Assembly: GCA_018697195.1 (NCBI GenBank)
Contig: CM031864.1
Coordinates: 16,486,371 to 16,550,370, forward strand
Source of the DNA: Certhia americana
Lineage: Eukaryota > Chordata > Aves > Passeriformes > Certhiidae
Direction: 5' to 3'
Length of the DNA: 64,000 nt
Part shown: positions 1 to 13,000 of the stretch, piece by piece
How the letters are laid out: the number at the start of each line of letters is the position of its first letter
Numbering within the stretch: position 1 is the first letter of the stretch
The notes under the pieces: generated by a model
The model's input: only the letters and a program-made list of their open reading frames with translations
The model's database searches: none
Told to the model about the DNA's origin: nothing
Program-made: the position numbers and the translations under genes

Positions 1-360
1 AGGCTCATGTTTGTTTGTTCTTCAACAAACTCCTCCCAGTGTGCTTATTAGTTGTATTTCCTTTTTTACATATTTGTAGGTCCCTAGGGTGATACACACA
101 CTACCCTAAGGTTATGACAGATATTAGGCAGTAACCTCCCTCGAGGCAAATTTGTCCCCCCTCCTTGTTTTAACCAGAGAAAAAAAATCTTTCTGTAAAC
201 GGTAGAACAAAATCCCTTTAAACTTGGTTTCTTTCAGCCGCAGTTTTCAGACTGCGCTTTTGAATGCTGGCACAGAGTATTGTGTTTCCAATGTCACTCT
301 CTGAGACCTTTTCCATTGTTAATACAGTCCCAGGGCGCTTTACAGCCTGATCCTCTTTAT
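1..360. other. Unassigned upstream flank
   Basis: AT-leaning sequence before the CpG island. I see no coding exon, no CR1 signature and no RNA gene. Given the LRRC8B-LRRC8C-LRRC8D order known in vertebrates, it is probably the intergenic end between LRRC8B and LRRC8C. That placement is inference. Confidence 0.4.
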
Positions 361-1730
361 GTCGTTGCCACGCCCCGGCGTTTGGAGGCCAGTCTTCCCT
401 CCCAATTGCGCTGGTCATTCCCCCGACACGGCGCGCAGCCTGCCGCGCCGCGGTGGCACGGGCGACTCGCGGCTTTGCTCCCTGCGCCGCTTCCCGCAGC
501 ACCGACTGCGCTCCGGGCTGCCATGGAGCAAGCCCGTCCCGGCCGACTGTGGCTGCTCCGACCGCCCTGCCTGCGCCTTTCCTCCGCCGGGGATGCCGCG
601 GGCTCTCCCGATAGGTCGCGGCTCCGGTACAGCTTCCGGCGGCTTCCGGGCAGCCAGTGCGGTCTGATCGCGGCCATCCCGCCCATACGGCTGGGCCGGC
701 GGGGACTGCCGGGCCCCCGCCCACCTCCGGCGCCCCCCGTCACCCGCCGCCTGCGTCAGACCGTAGACGTGGCCCCGCGGCGTGGGGTGCGGAGCGTCGG
801 GGTCGTGGGCGGAGCGCGGCTGCGGGCGGCCCTCCCGGCCCGGCCTGCCCTCCCTGCCCTGGCCCGCCACACTGAGCCCCCGCAACCGCCCGCTGGATGT
901 TCGCGCTGCCGCCCGCCCTCCTCCGCCCGTACCCGATCCGCTCGCACCGCCAGCGCACCATGTAATCGGCTGGCGCGCCCGGCTGCCATCTCTCCCGGTG
1001 CGCTCCGGTGCCCGCTCCGAGGACGAGGCATCGCCACGGGGAGGGGGCTCCGGGGAGCCGCGCAGGGACGGAGCAGCCCCGCAGGGCCCGGCACTGCGCC
1101 CCGCGGGGGAGAAGAGACCGGGCCCGGCCCGGCCCGCGGCTGCCGGGGCCCCCCTTTGCCCGCCGGCCGCACCAGCGGTGCCGCCTCCGACCCTGGGCAG
1201 TGCCGGAGGAGCCAAACTTTATCGGGGATCGCCGCCTGCTCCTCTCCCGCGGAGGGGCGCCGGTAAGCGGCCGGGCAGCCCCTGCCGCCCCATGCATCGC
1301 AGCGCATCCCCTGCCGGGCGGGGCAGCCCCGGCGGGGCCGGTACGGCCGTGGCCCGCAGCCAAGCGGGGCTTCCCGGGAGCGGGGCCGCCGAGGGGGCAC
1401 TGCTGGGAAACAGTCGCCGTGGAGACGGGCGGCTTGGGAAAACCCGTGGGGAAAAAGGGCTTGGGGAAAGCCCGTGGCCTTATTTTCCCCGAAAACAAGC
1501 CTCAGACCAGCCCGCATTCCGGGGAGGATGCGAGCGGGGCTGGGAGGTGGCGGTCCAGCCGCGCTGCCACCGCGCCCGCCGGTCCCTCCGCCGGCCTTCC
1601 CCGGCGGCTCCGCAGCCTCTCCGAGCCTCGGAGGGTCCTGCCGGGGCTCTGCCGGGAGGGGAGCGCAGCCCCGGCGGCACTGCGAGCCTCCGCCGTCCAT
1701 AGCTCGGGTTTGGAAGAGATTTTTTTTTAA
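360..1730 (+). promoter_or_regulatory. LRRC8C: CpG island, probable LRRC8C promoter and non-coding exon 1
   Basis: Base composition changes abruptly from AT-rich to very GC- and CpG-rich near 360 and falls back after about 1730, where a C homopolymer and AT-rich DNA follow. The block contains many GC-box-like stretches and no obvious TATA box, which is typical of a housekeeping-style promoter with dispersed start sites. It lies about 14 kb upstream of the first coding exon of LRRC8C on the same strand, where the family has a non-coding first exon. Several long open frames cross it on both strands, but they are a by-product of GC-rich DNA with few stop codons and encode nothing recognisable. 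The transcription start cannot be placed from sequence alone. A divergent antisense transcript is possible. Confidence 0.7.
1258..1268 (+). other. LRRC8C: Candidate 5' splice site inside the CpG island
   Basis: The sequence GCCG|GTAAGC places a good donor after position 1262, still inside the island. It is one of two candidates for the end of LRRC8C exon 1. It matches U1 well on the intron side but lacks the AG exon end. Confidence 0.4.
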
Positions 1731-1959
1731 AAAAGAACCCCCCCCCCCCCCCAAATCCCGATTTTAAATCGGTTTTAGACCTCCTCTGCCTTGTTGCAGA
1801 GTGATGGGCAGTTTTGCTCATTATTCACAAAGTGCGGTTTGTCCAGTTCATTAGAAAGAGTTGACCAAGCAAAATGAGAGGCTTATGAAAGACCACTGAA
1901 TGTATCCTACTAGAATTTCATGAGGGTTAAAGTATTCAAAAGTAGGAAATTTTATTGCT

Positions 1960-1970
1960 CAGGTAAGTAT
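1960..1970 (+). other. LRRC8C: Consensus 5' splice site just downstream of the CpG island
   Basis: CAG|GTAAGTAT at 1960-1970 is a perfect consensus donor after position 1962, about 230 bases past the island. It could end a longer exon 1 or an alternative first exon. Without transcripts I cannot choose between it and the site at 1262. Confidence 0.4.
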
Positions 1971-3344
1971 GTTCGTTATGGTTTTTTGCTTTTTAATTCT
2001 TTCTTTCTTTTTTTTTTTTTTTTTTAACTTTTGGAGTTAGTACTTCCTGTGACGAGAGACTCAGTATTATTAGCACCACTGTTTGAAGACAACCATGTAA
2101 TGTTTGCTCCCACAAAGAACTGTAGGTTTGAATGATGCTGTAAAAGATTGTACAGGCAGAAAAGTGCTTTGCAAGATAGAGGAAAATATGACAACATTGG
2201 AAATAAGTAATAATTTAAAAATCTCCCTTCCCAATTCAACCAGTTATGCATCTTGCCTTCTCCTCACCCACCCCTCCTGCCCCTGGGTGTATTAGAAATG
2301 CTTTTACTTTTCTTTTTGGTATGATGAAAGCAGTTAAGAGGGTAGCACTCCCCTGGGCTCAGTCTTCTCCTGGAAAAACCTGTTTGCTCCTGTGGTGCAG
2401 ATCAGTGTGCAGAGCTGTGCTGAGCACGGTTCTGAGATGATCCCTAATTTTAACCTGGCCTTGAATTCCTGCTGTCTCACAAGTCCCCTTGTCCCAGGGC
2501 TGCCAGCAAGGCACAGCAGCCTGGTGCTGAGCACCTGTGGTTTCTGAATCATTTCCTTTTCCAGTTACTTTCTGAGTTTGCTAAATTTGTGGCAGCCATG
2601 CTGCTGTTTTCTTCCAGACTGAATAGTGACAGGCCCTGCTAGAGGTTTTGCCACAGTATAACGTTCTGTGTGTTTTCTTTGTTACTATTTACTCTTGTAG
2701 GCAGTTTTAGAAATAAGCTTTCTGATGGAAAGGCTAAAAATCTATTTGCTTTGTATGCCCAGTATTGGAAAAAGCTAGTGCTGGATTTCATCGAAAAATG
2801 AAATCAGAGACTGCTAAATTCTCCTTACAAATGCTCAGTGCTTTGTGCTATCTTGCAATCGGTTCCTGTAGCAGTTCGTGTTGATTTCCTGAGTTAGCCT
2901 CATCCCACCTCGGTATCTGGCTTTTGAGGCACACAACAAGGAGCTCTGAGCAGGAGGGGGGCAGCATCCGGGCTGGGCAGGCCAGAGTGTTAAACAATAC
3001 TCAGGTGGCCTCAGCCCCAGAGGGACAGCACAGTGAGACCCAAAATAAGGAACCGGGTCAGAGTGCTGGGAGGAGCAGTTCCCCTGATTGTCGACTGACC
3101 TCAGTTGCAACTGGCTGAAGTGGACCATATTCACCACCAGAAAGGGACTTCCCAACCCAAGACATTTTGAGAGCTGCAGGAAGTAAAAAAAATTCTATTA
3201 CCATCCAAACAATTCACAATAACAGGAGCTAGAGTTTAATTTTATGGTTTTTTCCTCTGTAAGGAAACCTAGTGGAAAGATGCTGTCCTCATTGTCAGAG
3301 TTGTAAAGGGCAGGAGAGGGCTGGCTATATAGTAAAGAAAACAT

Positions 3345-3388
3345 TTCACCTCAGGAAAAAGATGAAACAATTCACCTCAGGAAAAAGA
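3345..3388. repeat. Short tandem duplication, 26-bp period
   Basis: An identical 18-base word (TTCACCTCAGGAAAAAGA) occurs at 3345-3362 and 3371-3388, separated by 8 bases. This is a simple local slippage or micro-duplication with no known role. Confidence 0.8.
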
Positions 3389-6300
3389 AACTTTCTAAAT
3401 ACTTAATAACTTAGTTAATACTGCAGAGAAACCATTCTCTTTCCAAAATGATTTGTCGGAAGACTGTTAACAAGTGTTGGATTTCACATGCTTAACATAA
3501 TGGAAACTTTACTCTCTTCTTCATCCTTGAGCTGTTTACCCAGGGATTTTGTGCAACAAAACTCTGTTGTAAATTCAAGCTACAGTGCAGTGACTTTTGT
3601 TGGGTTTTTGTTTCTAGGACCGCTTTCTGGCTAGAAAGATAATAGGTTTGATTCAGCCTCTTGGCCAGGTGTGAGTATGTAATTTTTTCCATTGCTTTCA
3701 TTCATAACACAGGGCAGGCCCTTCTGCCTTCCCATCCCCAGGCAGGCAGTGTGTTGGAGCTGTCTTTCAACCTGTCAGACCCTGGATGAGCTTTCTGTCA
3801 TTGTATTCATGTTACATTTTAGTGCCTGGCACCAGACACAGCATAAACTTTACAACTGTATCACTCAGAGAGTCATAGGTTTGGACCAGGATGAGGGTAT
3901 ATTCAGAATTTTTCCAGTGCAGAGTTTCTGTACAGTCTCCTTCTCCCTTGAAGGACTGATTTACAATCCGGTGTTCGATCTGGTCAGATTTTAAAAGGTA
4001 GAATATACCATGTGCATTGCACATTTCCCACTTGTTTGGGAGAATCCTGCCTTAAATTACAGTGCATGTTTTTTCTTGGTTTTAAAGGAAAACAGAGGCC
4101 TCCCCTGAAGCACAGGATGGCACCATTCTTCAGGGCAAGTTGCTAACACTGTTGTTATGATGAGCGTATGAAGTTCCACAGAATTTGAACCAGAACATGT
4201 AAAAACATTTTTTTCTGTACCATAGTATTAAAAATCCATTTCTCTCTGTCAAAGTAAACTTTAACTTTCCCATTGATGTCCAGGTGAGCAGAATACAGCC
4301 TTTTATACCAACTTCTAATCCTGGGTTAACCTATGATGTGCTGAAAATGGAGATTCTAGCTCACATCTCCCTTTGGTGGCAATAGGATATGGTGACTTTT
4401 TATTGATGGGAATCCTAAATTCAACAAACCAGCAATAAGACTGCCAGCATGCTGAGAACATTTCCAATTTTATTTGCTTAACACTGAAAGAAAGGAAGGT
4501 GAGAGTTTTGACTAATTGCTTGCTCTGGAGCTTATGATGAAGCAGAGCACAGGTCAAGCCCTGCTCTGAGCATGCAGCAGTGTAAGATCCTGATATATGT
4601 GCCATTTACAGCAGAACACAGCAGCACAGAAGTGCAGGTTGCTGTCAGAGGGTTTGGTGCTCTGAGCAAGGGCCATTATAGATCCCATTTTCCCATTGAT
4701 GTGAATGTTTGATGAGCTGTCTCAGGCGTAGGTAGTTTTCACCAGTGTTCACAGACAGTGTTCTTGGAAAAGCCCCTTTTTAAGTGTAATGTGACAAAAA
4801 AGACTATTTATTCTTTGCAGTCATGATGACATAATTTCAAAGACTTGCACACCTGCTGTAGTGTTGTTAGAATTCCCCCCAGCAACTGCTTTTATCTCAC
4901 AGTTTAGGCTTGATGGAAACAGCCTTTTTTTCTTGTTTTATGCATCAACAGACTTTTTGGTGGAATGAGGTTAAAGCTAATCCCTTTTTGGTGGTCTATG
5001 GATGTCCTGGAAAGATCCAGTAGAGAAGGTAGTCCTGGTTTTCCAATTCATGATCTTTTTTAGAAGTCATCCTATGCAAATACCAATTCTGATTCTATAG
5101 TTACTAGTGTATCTCTTTGAGTGTGTGTAGATCCCATGCAATTATGAGCTTGAATTTATCTATTTTATTCTTTCAGGAGTATGGATGAGACCATGAATTT
5201 ATTTTTATTGTCAGGTTTTTTGCAACAAATGATGGTTTGGGGGAAGAAAATCTACCAGCTGCTTCAGGCTGAGAGTACCTATATGTTTATCAAGGTGTTT
5301 TGGGATCCATGTTTTATGAGACTATCATGAAGTTTTAGAAAGCTCTTTTGTGTTGCGTGCAAGAGGGAGCAAAAAAGATTCTTTATATGAAAAAGTCTCC
5401 CAAATCATGAAAACAGGAATTCTTTAATGTTTTTTGGCTCAGTCACTGCATAAAATGTTTTTAACTAACTTGTCAGATGGTTGAGCTGCTTAAGACTCAG
5501 AATGGACCTTTTGTGCTTCCTGTCCCAATTAGGAATTAATTTTTAATTATATCAACTGAACATTTTCAAATATGAGCATTTGTATTAGCCTCAGGCGCCT
5601 GTTTCTTTGATGATGGATGGCACTGATTCATGTAATGTTGTCTGTTCTGAGACATTTTAACAGCATTGTTTCTGTCTTCATTATCTGAGCATGTTAAATA
5701 GTGTTTGTGGAAAACCTGGTACAACTTTGATTAAAACTTGATGTGATTTTATTTTCTCAATCGTTTAGATTTATTTCAGGAATACTAAAATATCACTTGG
5801 TGGATAGTTACTTGCTTGGTGCTTTGGTTTGCTGTTAAAGCCTTTCACTCACATTAAAACCATTTTGCAGCTCTGGAAAGAGGGCAGGCATCTTGAGTGA
5901 TAGCCCTGATAAACAAAGAATGTTACTCCCAGAGCTGAAAAATGGTAAGTATTGCCTTTGAAGTGGGCTTTGACATGGAAATGTGTGGAGTGTATGTCTC
6001 TTTAGATTTGGAGAAATAGCTCAGCAAAGGCAAGTCTCCACACAGACCTATGTGCTTGGTACAGAAAGAACTCCTATTGATTTCACTGAGACTTTATCTG
6101 GCAGAATCTTGCACTGAACATTTTTTTATCTTTAGTCCAACCAAGTCAAAAGAGCTGCTGACAATAGGAAGTCTTTTTGGTGTGTAATACATGAAAAAGT
6201 GCTATGACTCAGTGGGAACTAACAACAAGCTCATTGTCTCGGATTCATTGCCAAAGCAGCACTTACTGTATATGTAGGTGGAAATTGCAGTATATATCTT

Positions 6301-9300
6301 GAAATGCAGTTTATTAAAGTTGCTTCCTCTTTATATACTTTATATCTCCTCCTTATGACCCTTATGTCTCTTTTGAGTTCTGGGTTCAGATCTTTGAGCT
6401 TCCACTGCCACAGGAGATGGTACTAAGAGCAGAGCTGGGGGACTTGCTGCCATCTCTGAATGCAGCACTTTCCCTCCTGGCTGTTAGGCAGATGGGCAGC
6501 TGAAACCTAATGTACACTAGATGCTTGCAGTGTGGGCCTCAGGAACTTGGAGGGAAAAGAGTGGACTAGGTATTCAGCATGTTTCTGGAAGTTCCACCCT
6601 TTCCAGTTCTCTCCAGCACTAAATCCCCTGTTGGCATCTTGCCCACAGTTGTGGTCCTGCGGAGCTGCAGCTCTGGGGAAGCTCTGTTCTGGCAGTGGAA
6701 ATAATGGAGCACAGCTTTCCAGTGGTTGATTGGGACCTTGCTGGAGTTCAGGTGGCACAGCCTAGCTGCCCCCAGTCAGTGCATCTGGAAATGAAACCCC
6801 TTCCCTACTCTGAACAGCTGTCACAGAGGGACACACATTTTGTAGAAACACCAAACTGTGGGTACTGGAATATTGTCTTCTGTGAGCTAACTGTATTTTT
6901 GTCTGTTCCCAGTATGGTAAACTAATACCAACTGTGACATTTAATTCTGGTAATGTGTAGTATGAAATCAAATTCACTTCAGTGGCCTTTCAGGGGAGTT
7001 TTTACATGCAATAAATTTGGATTCAGGCATTGCAGAAAACTGGAAAAAAGCAGTGTCGTGATTTTGTAGTACTATTCATTCGTATTTCCCACCAAAGGTA
7101 CTAAAGAAAGTAGATACCATTCTGTTTTGCAGCTGGAGGAGTGGTGGCATGGTGTGTTGATGTGGCATGCACAGGCTGTCCATGTCTTTGTCCCAGTAGG
7201 GACTCCTGACTCACTCTCTGTTGTTCCTCCAGGTCACATTTCCTCACCAGCTTCAGCCACAAGGACATGAATTTGTTTGAAAATACAGTAAACTCATGGA
7301 CTGTTAAAAATAACTGTTTGGATGCAAATGGTTTGTTTTTCATGTCTTTCCAGTTCCTTTACATGGGATTTATGTTTAAGAAACAGCATCATTTGTTTGT
7401 ACTTCTTACTTCAGAGTGATGGTATTTCTTCCTATGAAAATCTCCGTTGCAGTCAACAGAACAAAAAGGGAGCCATCATGTTTCAGTGGCAACACAAGGC
7501 AGTGTTCAAAGCAGTTTTTCCAGCCAAAAAATTGATGCCATTTTAAAAATTATTTTTTAAATTGAATTTTATATTACAGGAAACACCAATGCAATAAAAC
7601 CTAGCAGGGAAACTGGTCTCCTGAAATGATGCAAATACAAGAAATCGGTAGCAGAGGTTTTATCGTATGTTACATGGGAACTGACCAAGCACCTACACTT
7701 GCCAAAATGCTGGACATTTTGGTCAGTGCAAACATGTAGCAAAATAATTACCAAAACTGAATGTCAGGGTAGTTCAGACATTATTTTACTGCATATACAA
7801 TGTCTGTGAGAATACACAGATAAGAATGGAGCATAAACCTCTTGGGAATTAGAGTAACTAATTCTAGCCCTTACCATCATATTTCCCCCTTAGTCTAATC
7901 TCAGTTTCCCAGGCTTGGTGTCTTGTCCCTGCATCTACTTTTAGTCCCCTCCTGGTTAGGTGATGAAATGAAGCAGGTTCATTATCTGCCACCTGTGGTG
8001 CCAGCATGGGCAGTGCCAGGAGCTGAGGGGTTTCTGGGCACATGCTGAAAATGAAGTGTTCATCTGCTAAGATCAAAGGACACAAACCCACAGCTTCCAA
8101 AGTATTATAAATTAGCAAGCTGTAGGCAGCTGTTCACACTGCAGTAAAATCTGTGTTCCCTATAGACAGGTAAAATTTTGGGGCATGGTTGATCTGAGTT
8201 TTAAATAAAAAGGCCACAATTTTTGTAGGGTTCACATCTAATTTCTTATCCTAAGCTTGTCTGTAGAATGGTTTGAACAATTGCTGGCTAGATCTTCGTT
8301 CAAATTTTGTTTTAAATTACACAGATGTTTCCTTATGGTTGTTTTGGGGACCCAGGCTCACCTAAAAATATAAATTTTAACAAAGTTATAATCGACAGAA
8401 TATATGACTGATGATAGCACCAGACCATTTTCATGCCAGACTCTGTCTATCAGCTGTCTAGAGGAGACTGTTGCCCTAAGCCCTGGGGCTCTGCACAAAC
8501 CAGTGATTTTGTTTAAATATACTATTTGATAATAAATCACCATCAACCTGACTGCAAAACTCTCTTACTTGTGCTTGTTAAACTGTCTCACTGTGCAGTT
8601 GCAAAGCAGGTAAAATAGGAATGCAAAATTCTGCTTTTCTGTGCAGCCTTAGGCCCTGTGCCCTTCACCTCCTGGCCCATGGCAGCCAAGGCCAAACAGC
8701 ACAAAACACTTGAAAAGTGACTTTATAGTATTTGTGTGGAGTAACAAATGTTCACAGTGAAGGATGGTGGGGTTTGGGGTGTGCAGTGCCTTGTCCTGTG
8801 TAAAACCCCACTGGCACACAGCCCCTGCACACATGGCACACAGCCCTTGGGCTCTGCTGAGTCCCTGCTGCCAGGTCACAAGTTTGTTTTGTGTTAAATA
8901 TGAGCTGTGCTCTGTTCTCTTAATGAAGATGAATATGCAATAAATCATGTATGGGAACCAACCCAGAGACCTTCTTGCAGCACTATTCCCAAAAGGCATT
9001 CCATAATTTATCCTAACATGCAGTATGTTTAAAACAGCCAGGAGAGCAGGATTGGCCTAGTGTTTCTCCTTTCAGTAGGTCTCTGATGTGAAAGACCAAG
9101 CAGTGCCAGTCTGAATTGGCTCTTGAGGACATCTGAGCTTTGACCCTTCTGTTACACTCAGCTGGGCTGCAGTTGTGGTCCTGCAGCCTCCAGCCCAGGG
9201 CTCCTCATGCCAAGAAGAGCCTTCCGTAATGGGGATCAGGGCTGTTCCCCTACCACCCGGGGGGCTCAATTGAACTCTGTGCCACTCTTGGGAGGTGGTG

Positions 9301-10067
9301 ATGCTGATCCTACATCTGAGGAAGATTGATGGGATGTCAGGGAAATGAGGTAAAATGTCAGCTGGCCAATCATTTAAATATCTTTTCTAGTCAGCTAAAG
9401 AAATCCCACCAACTTTTTGTGCTTCCCAGCTGTCAATATCACTATTTCTTTCTCCTCCAGCTATGTTCCTTCTCCTTTTTCCCTCTGGTGTACAATTTAT
9501 ACCCTGCCCTTGCCAAACCAGCATTTTCTGGATGATAGTTGTCCGTCTGACATAGCTGCCTGTCCAGGGGCCCTGATTCCAGTGCACAGCTTGGCTTGTT
9601 CTCCCAAAACAAGCAATGGATAACACTGATTGATTGCTTCAACACATGTGATGTGATTGAGTAACCACTAGTGGAAGGACAGAGTAGCAAAAGGCTTGAC
9701 TTCTGGTGAGTAACACCTGTAGCCTGGCAAACACAGCTCTGGCAAGTGCTGATCTCCTGCCCGAGCATATGAAGCAGCACTGCCTCCACTTCTCTGTCAT
9801 GTGAGGGTCAGCAAGGCATGGAGACAGGTTCTTGGGCTTTGCTGGGCAGGGAGACCACAGCCAGGGCGTAGGGTGGCTGCTGTCTGTGGGTGACACCTAG
9901 CAGTGCCCAGAGAGGGTGCAGAGCAGCTGGCAGCTCTCCTGACAGCACGGCACAGGCAGGCGGAGGCCAGCTTGCCGTGGTGGGGAGCAGTGGTGGGAGC
10001 TGCTCTGCCTCAGTGAGGAACACATGCTATCAGACCAGCCTGGGTGAAAGAAAGGCAGAGCCTTTAA

Positions 10068-10090
10068 AAAACTCACTCGAAGTGAGTTTT
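10068..10090. repeat. Perfect 10-bp inverted repeat
   Basis: AAAACTCACT at 10068-10077 is followed by loop CGA and then AGTGAGTTTT at 10081-10090, a perfect 10-bp stem with a 3-base loop. It lies in presumed intron 1. It is too short for a microRNA precursor, and no function is assigned. Confidence 0.8.
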
Positions 10091-13000
10091 GCTCACTGTG
10101 GTGCTTTTAATGGCCGTTTCTCTCCGGGCTGTGCCTTGGAAGCTGAGGTGGGGCAGTAGGAGTGGCAGGTGCTGTTCACTGGGGCCAGCACTCCCCAGCA
10201 GCATGGCCCTCCCGTTCTGAGGGCTGCTGCCCCTCCGCACAGCCATGCGCCATGACATCAATGAGGTGACTCTGTGAGAACCTGCTTAAAATAGCAACTG
10301 TCACCTAGCAAGAGCTTGGGCTTGGGGCCTGGGAGGTGCTGCAAGCCAAAAGCAGCTTTGTTCAGGGTTGTACCAGAGGGGCAGTTTTCTGAACATTAAT
10401 GGTTTTTGCTTTGTGAGGAGTCTTTCAAGATACCAGATGAATGCAGCTTAATGAGGGGGCGTGTCAGCTTCTGTGTCCCCCTATGTTTGCCATCTGGCAC
10501 GATGTGTCCTGGCTCTGCCTGGGGTCCCTTGTCAGGGCACAGCAGCTGGGTGGACACGAAGCTGTGCCGAGCAGCTCACACTGCCTACCTGTGCAGCACT
10601 AAGTGCCAGGGCCGAGTGGCCGTGCTGTGACAGCCAGCAGTGCCAGCCAGGGCACGCTGGTCCTTTGGGCTGCTGTGGCTGGTGGCAGTCAGGCTGGTGG
10701 CACACAGGCCCACAAACCCCTTTGAGCTCACCGTGGGCAGGAAGTTCATGGATTACTCTCCTTTGCATTCTGCAGCAGACATCACACGGATTGCCCGGTG
10801 TCTCGGTTTCTCTTTGGCCGCACTGGCAAGAGCCATTGTTACTTCCAAACTGTCCCCACGGCCTTCCTTTATTCCCTCTGATAGAAACAAACTGCTGAGA
10901 GGCTGCTTTGCTCCACAGTGCGGCGTTTCACAATCAGTCTTTGATTCAATCTGTTGATTTATTAAGTCTAATTTGGTTCCAATACTTTTGTCTCTGACTT
11001 GGATTTGTTTATTCTCCTTAGCTCTTTTAGGTCACATTAATTTGGTGTGTCTCACCCCTAATCTCCTGTGCATTAGCTGATTCCTGTAGTTGGGTTTTCT
11101 GATGGAGTAGGTACTGTACCTGAATTCAAGTGTTTAATCTTATTATGACATACTCATTTTCAATCACCAAGTTTTCTACATTTCTTAGAAATTTTAAGAT
11201 AAGAATCTCTACTGATTTCTCTCCCCTCCAGTGGCTTTTTTTTCTTTTGTTTGTGTTGGGATTTTTTATTACTGGGGTTTATTTCCTGTTTGGTTTTTTA
11301 TTATTATTATTTTTATTTAATCTGGCAAACTCACAGCTGTACAACTGTTTTTTAATCCAAGTTCCTTTTCTATTTCTTTCTGGTAGCTGAATATTAGATG
11401 ATTTATCTCATGTACCATTTTATTTTCTCTAGGATCTGAGGATTATTAAAAAGGCAAGAGAAAAAAAAGCACAAGTTCTAGTTTTAATTGAAAAGAATAT
11501 CCAATATTTAGAAATCTGATATTTACTAAAGCAGGTGAGAATAATATTTTATAATAAGTCAAATGCCACATTTCAGCTACGATGTACTGTGCAATTAAAT
11601 AACATTTTGATTGTGAGTGAACACAAATTGGTAATGCAGTCTTAAGTTTCCACCAGCTGAAATGTTGAACACCTCATCTATTATTTCCTTGTTACAATGA
11701 GAGATAAGAAACCACAGTGTATGGTGTGCTGTCCTACAGTATGGATGGTGTCCTGTGCTATGGCTTGGACTGCAGTGTGACTTTTTAGGATCCCTTGATT
11801 TGTTCAAATTGATGATTAATTAAATAATTTTATTTTGTGCAGACCTGGTTGTGTATGATTATAAATGATTCAAAGGTGCATTGGTGCACCCTTGGGTGTA
11901 GCAGTGGGAAGAGCTGGACATGGCCAGGGGGGAATTTTCAGGATTGGTCTGAGCCAGGTGGATCTGCTATGTCTTTTCTGAGGTCTGAGTTGCTGCTGAT
12001 AGATGTCCTTTCCATCCCTGGAGAAGCCAGAATGGAAAAAAAAGCTAGAGGGAAGTGGGAGACAAATGAAAAGTGACTTGATGTCATTTTGTTCTGTGTG
12101 CAGATGTCAGCAGTGCTGGTTAGCCTAGGCTGCTCTGCAATTCTTTCCAGCATTTTCCTTGATTCTTAATACAGCAAGGGGAGAGGCAATAGGATTCCTC
12201 CAATGAGTGTTGGAAAATGGTTTTCCTACTTCGTCACATTCAATTGCCATTTAAAGTTTCTTGAATGTTTTTTTTCCCCAAAGCTAAAAAATATCGTCTG
12301 TCAGTAGACGTTTATTTTACTGTTGTTTTATGTGCAGTACTACTGTCATCATTCAGTTATGTTTGTTTTCTTTTTTTAACAACATAGGAAAACATTAGTG
12401 GCAGGCATGTTTTGATGTCTGGTGTTGGACTGCAAACCTTCCACCCCCAGTGATGTGTTTTCTAGGATGGCTCAGAGGGGCTTTCTGTGTGCAGCTCTCC
12501 CTCTGCTTGGCCCATTAATGGGGATAACAGTATGTGCACTCTACTAATGAGGAGACACACTATGCAAACAACAGCCTCTGAAGGGAACAAGGGATCAGGG
12601 CAGCATGTGTTTGTGGTATCAGAACCTATCTGCCTTCATCTAAATTCCCCACATACCACTTATGAGAAATAAAGCAAATATATGATACAACAAAGACCCC
12701 TAAAAATACATAGTGAAACCTATAAAAAGCAACAGCCAAAGAATTTTTTTGTCTCAAAGCTGTCCCTGCACAGTAATTTGTGAGATAGTTTCCAGTCCCA
12801 TCTGCTGTCAGGCGCTGCCCCTGATTCAGTGCTGCTGCCTTTCATAATGCTGTGGCTCAGATCCACAGTTGCTTGGGTGTCTAACCAGCGACTCCTGGGT
12901 CTCCACACGTTTCCATGCGTGTGAGCACTTGAGTTTTGTCAAGGTTCTCCACTGCAGAAAACATAATTCTGTCTTTACCTGACACTCAAATTGTTTATCC

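Noticed and set aside
280..1754. Several 200-330 codon open frames on both strands in the first CpG island
   Set aside because: GC-rich DNA has few stop codons. The products are Arg/Pro/Ala/Gly-rich with no recognisable domain, and frames overlap on both strands.
10068..10090. Hairpin as a microRNA precursor
   Set aside because: A 10-bp stem with a 3-base loop is far too short for Drosha or Dicer processing.
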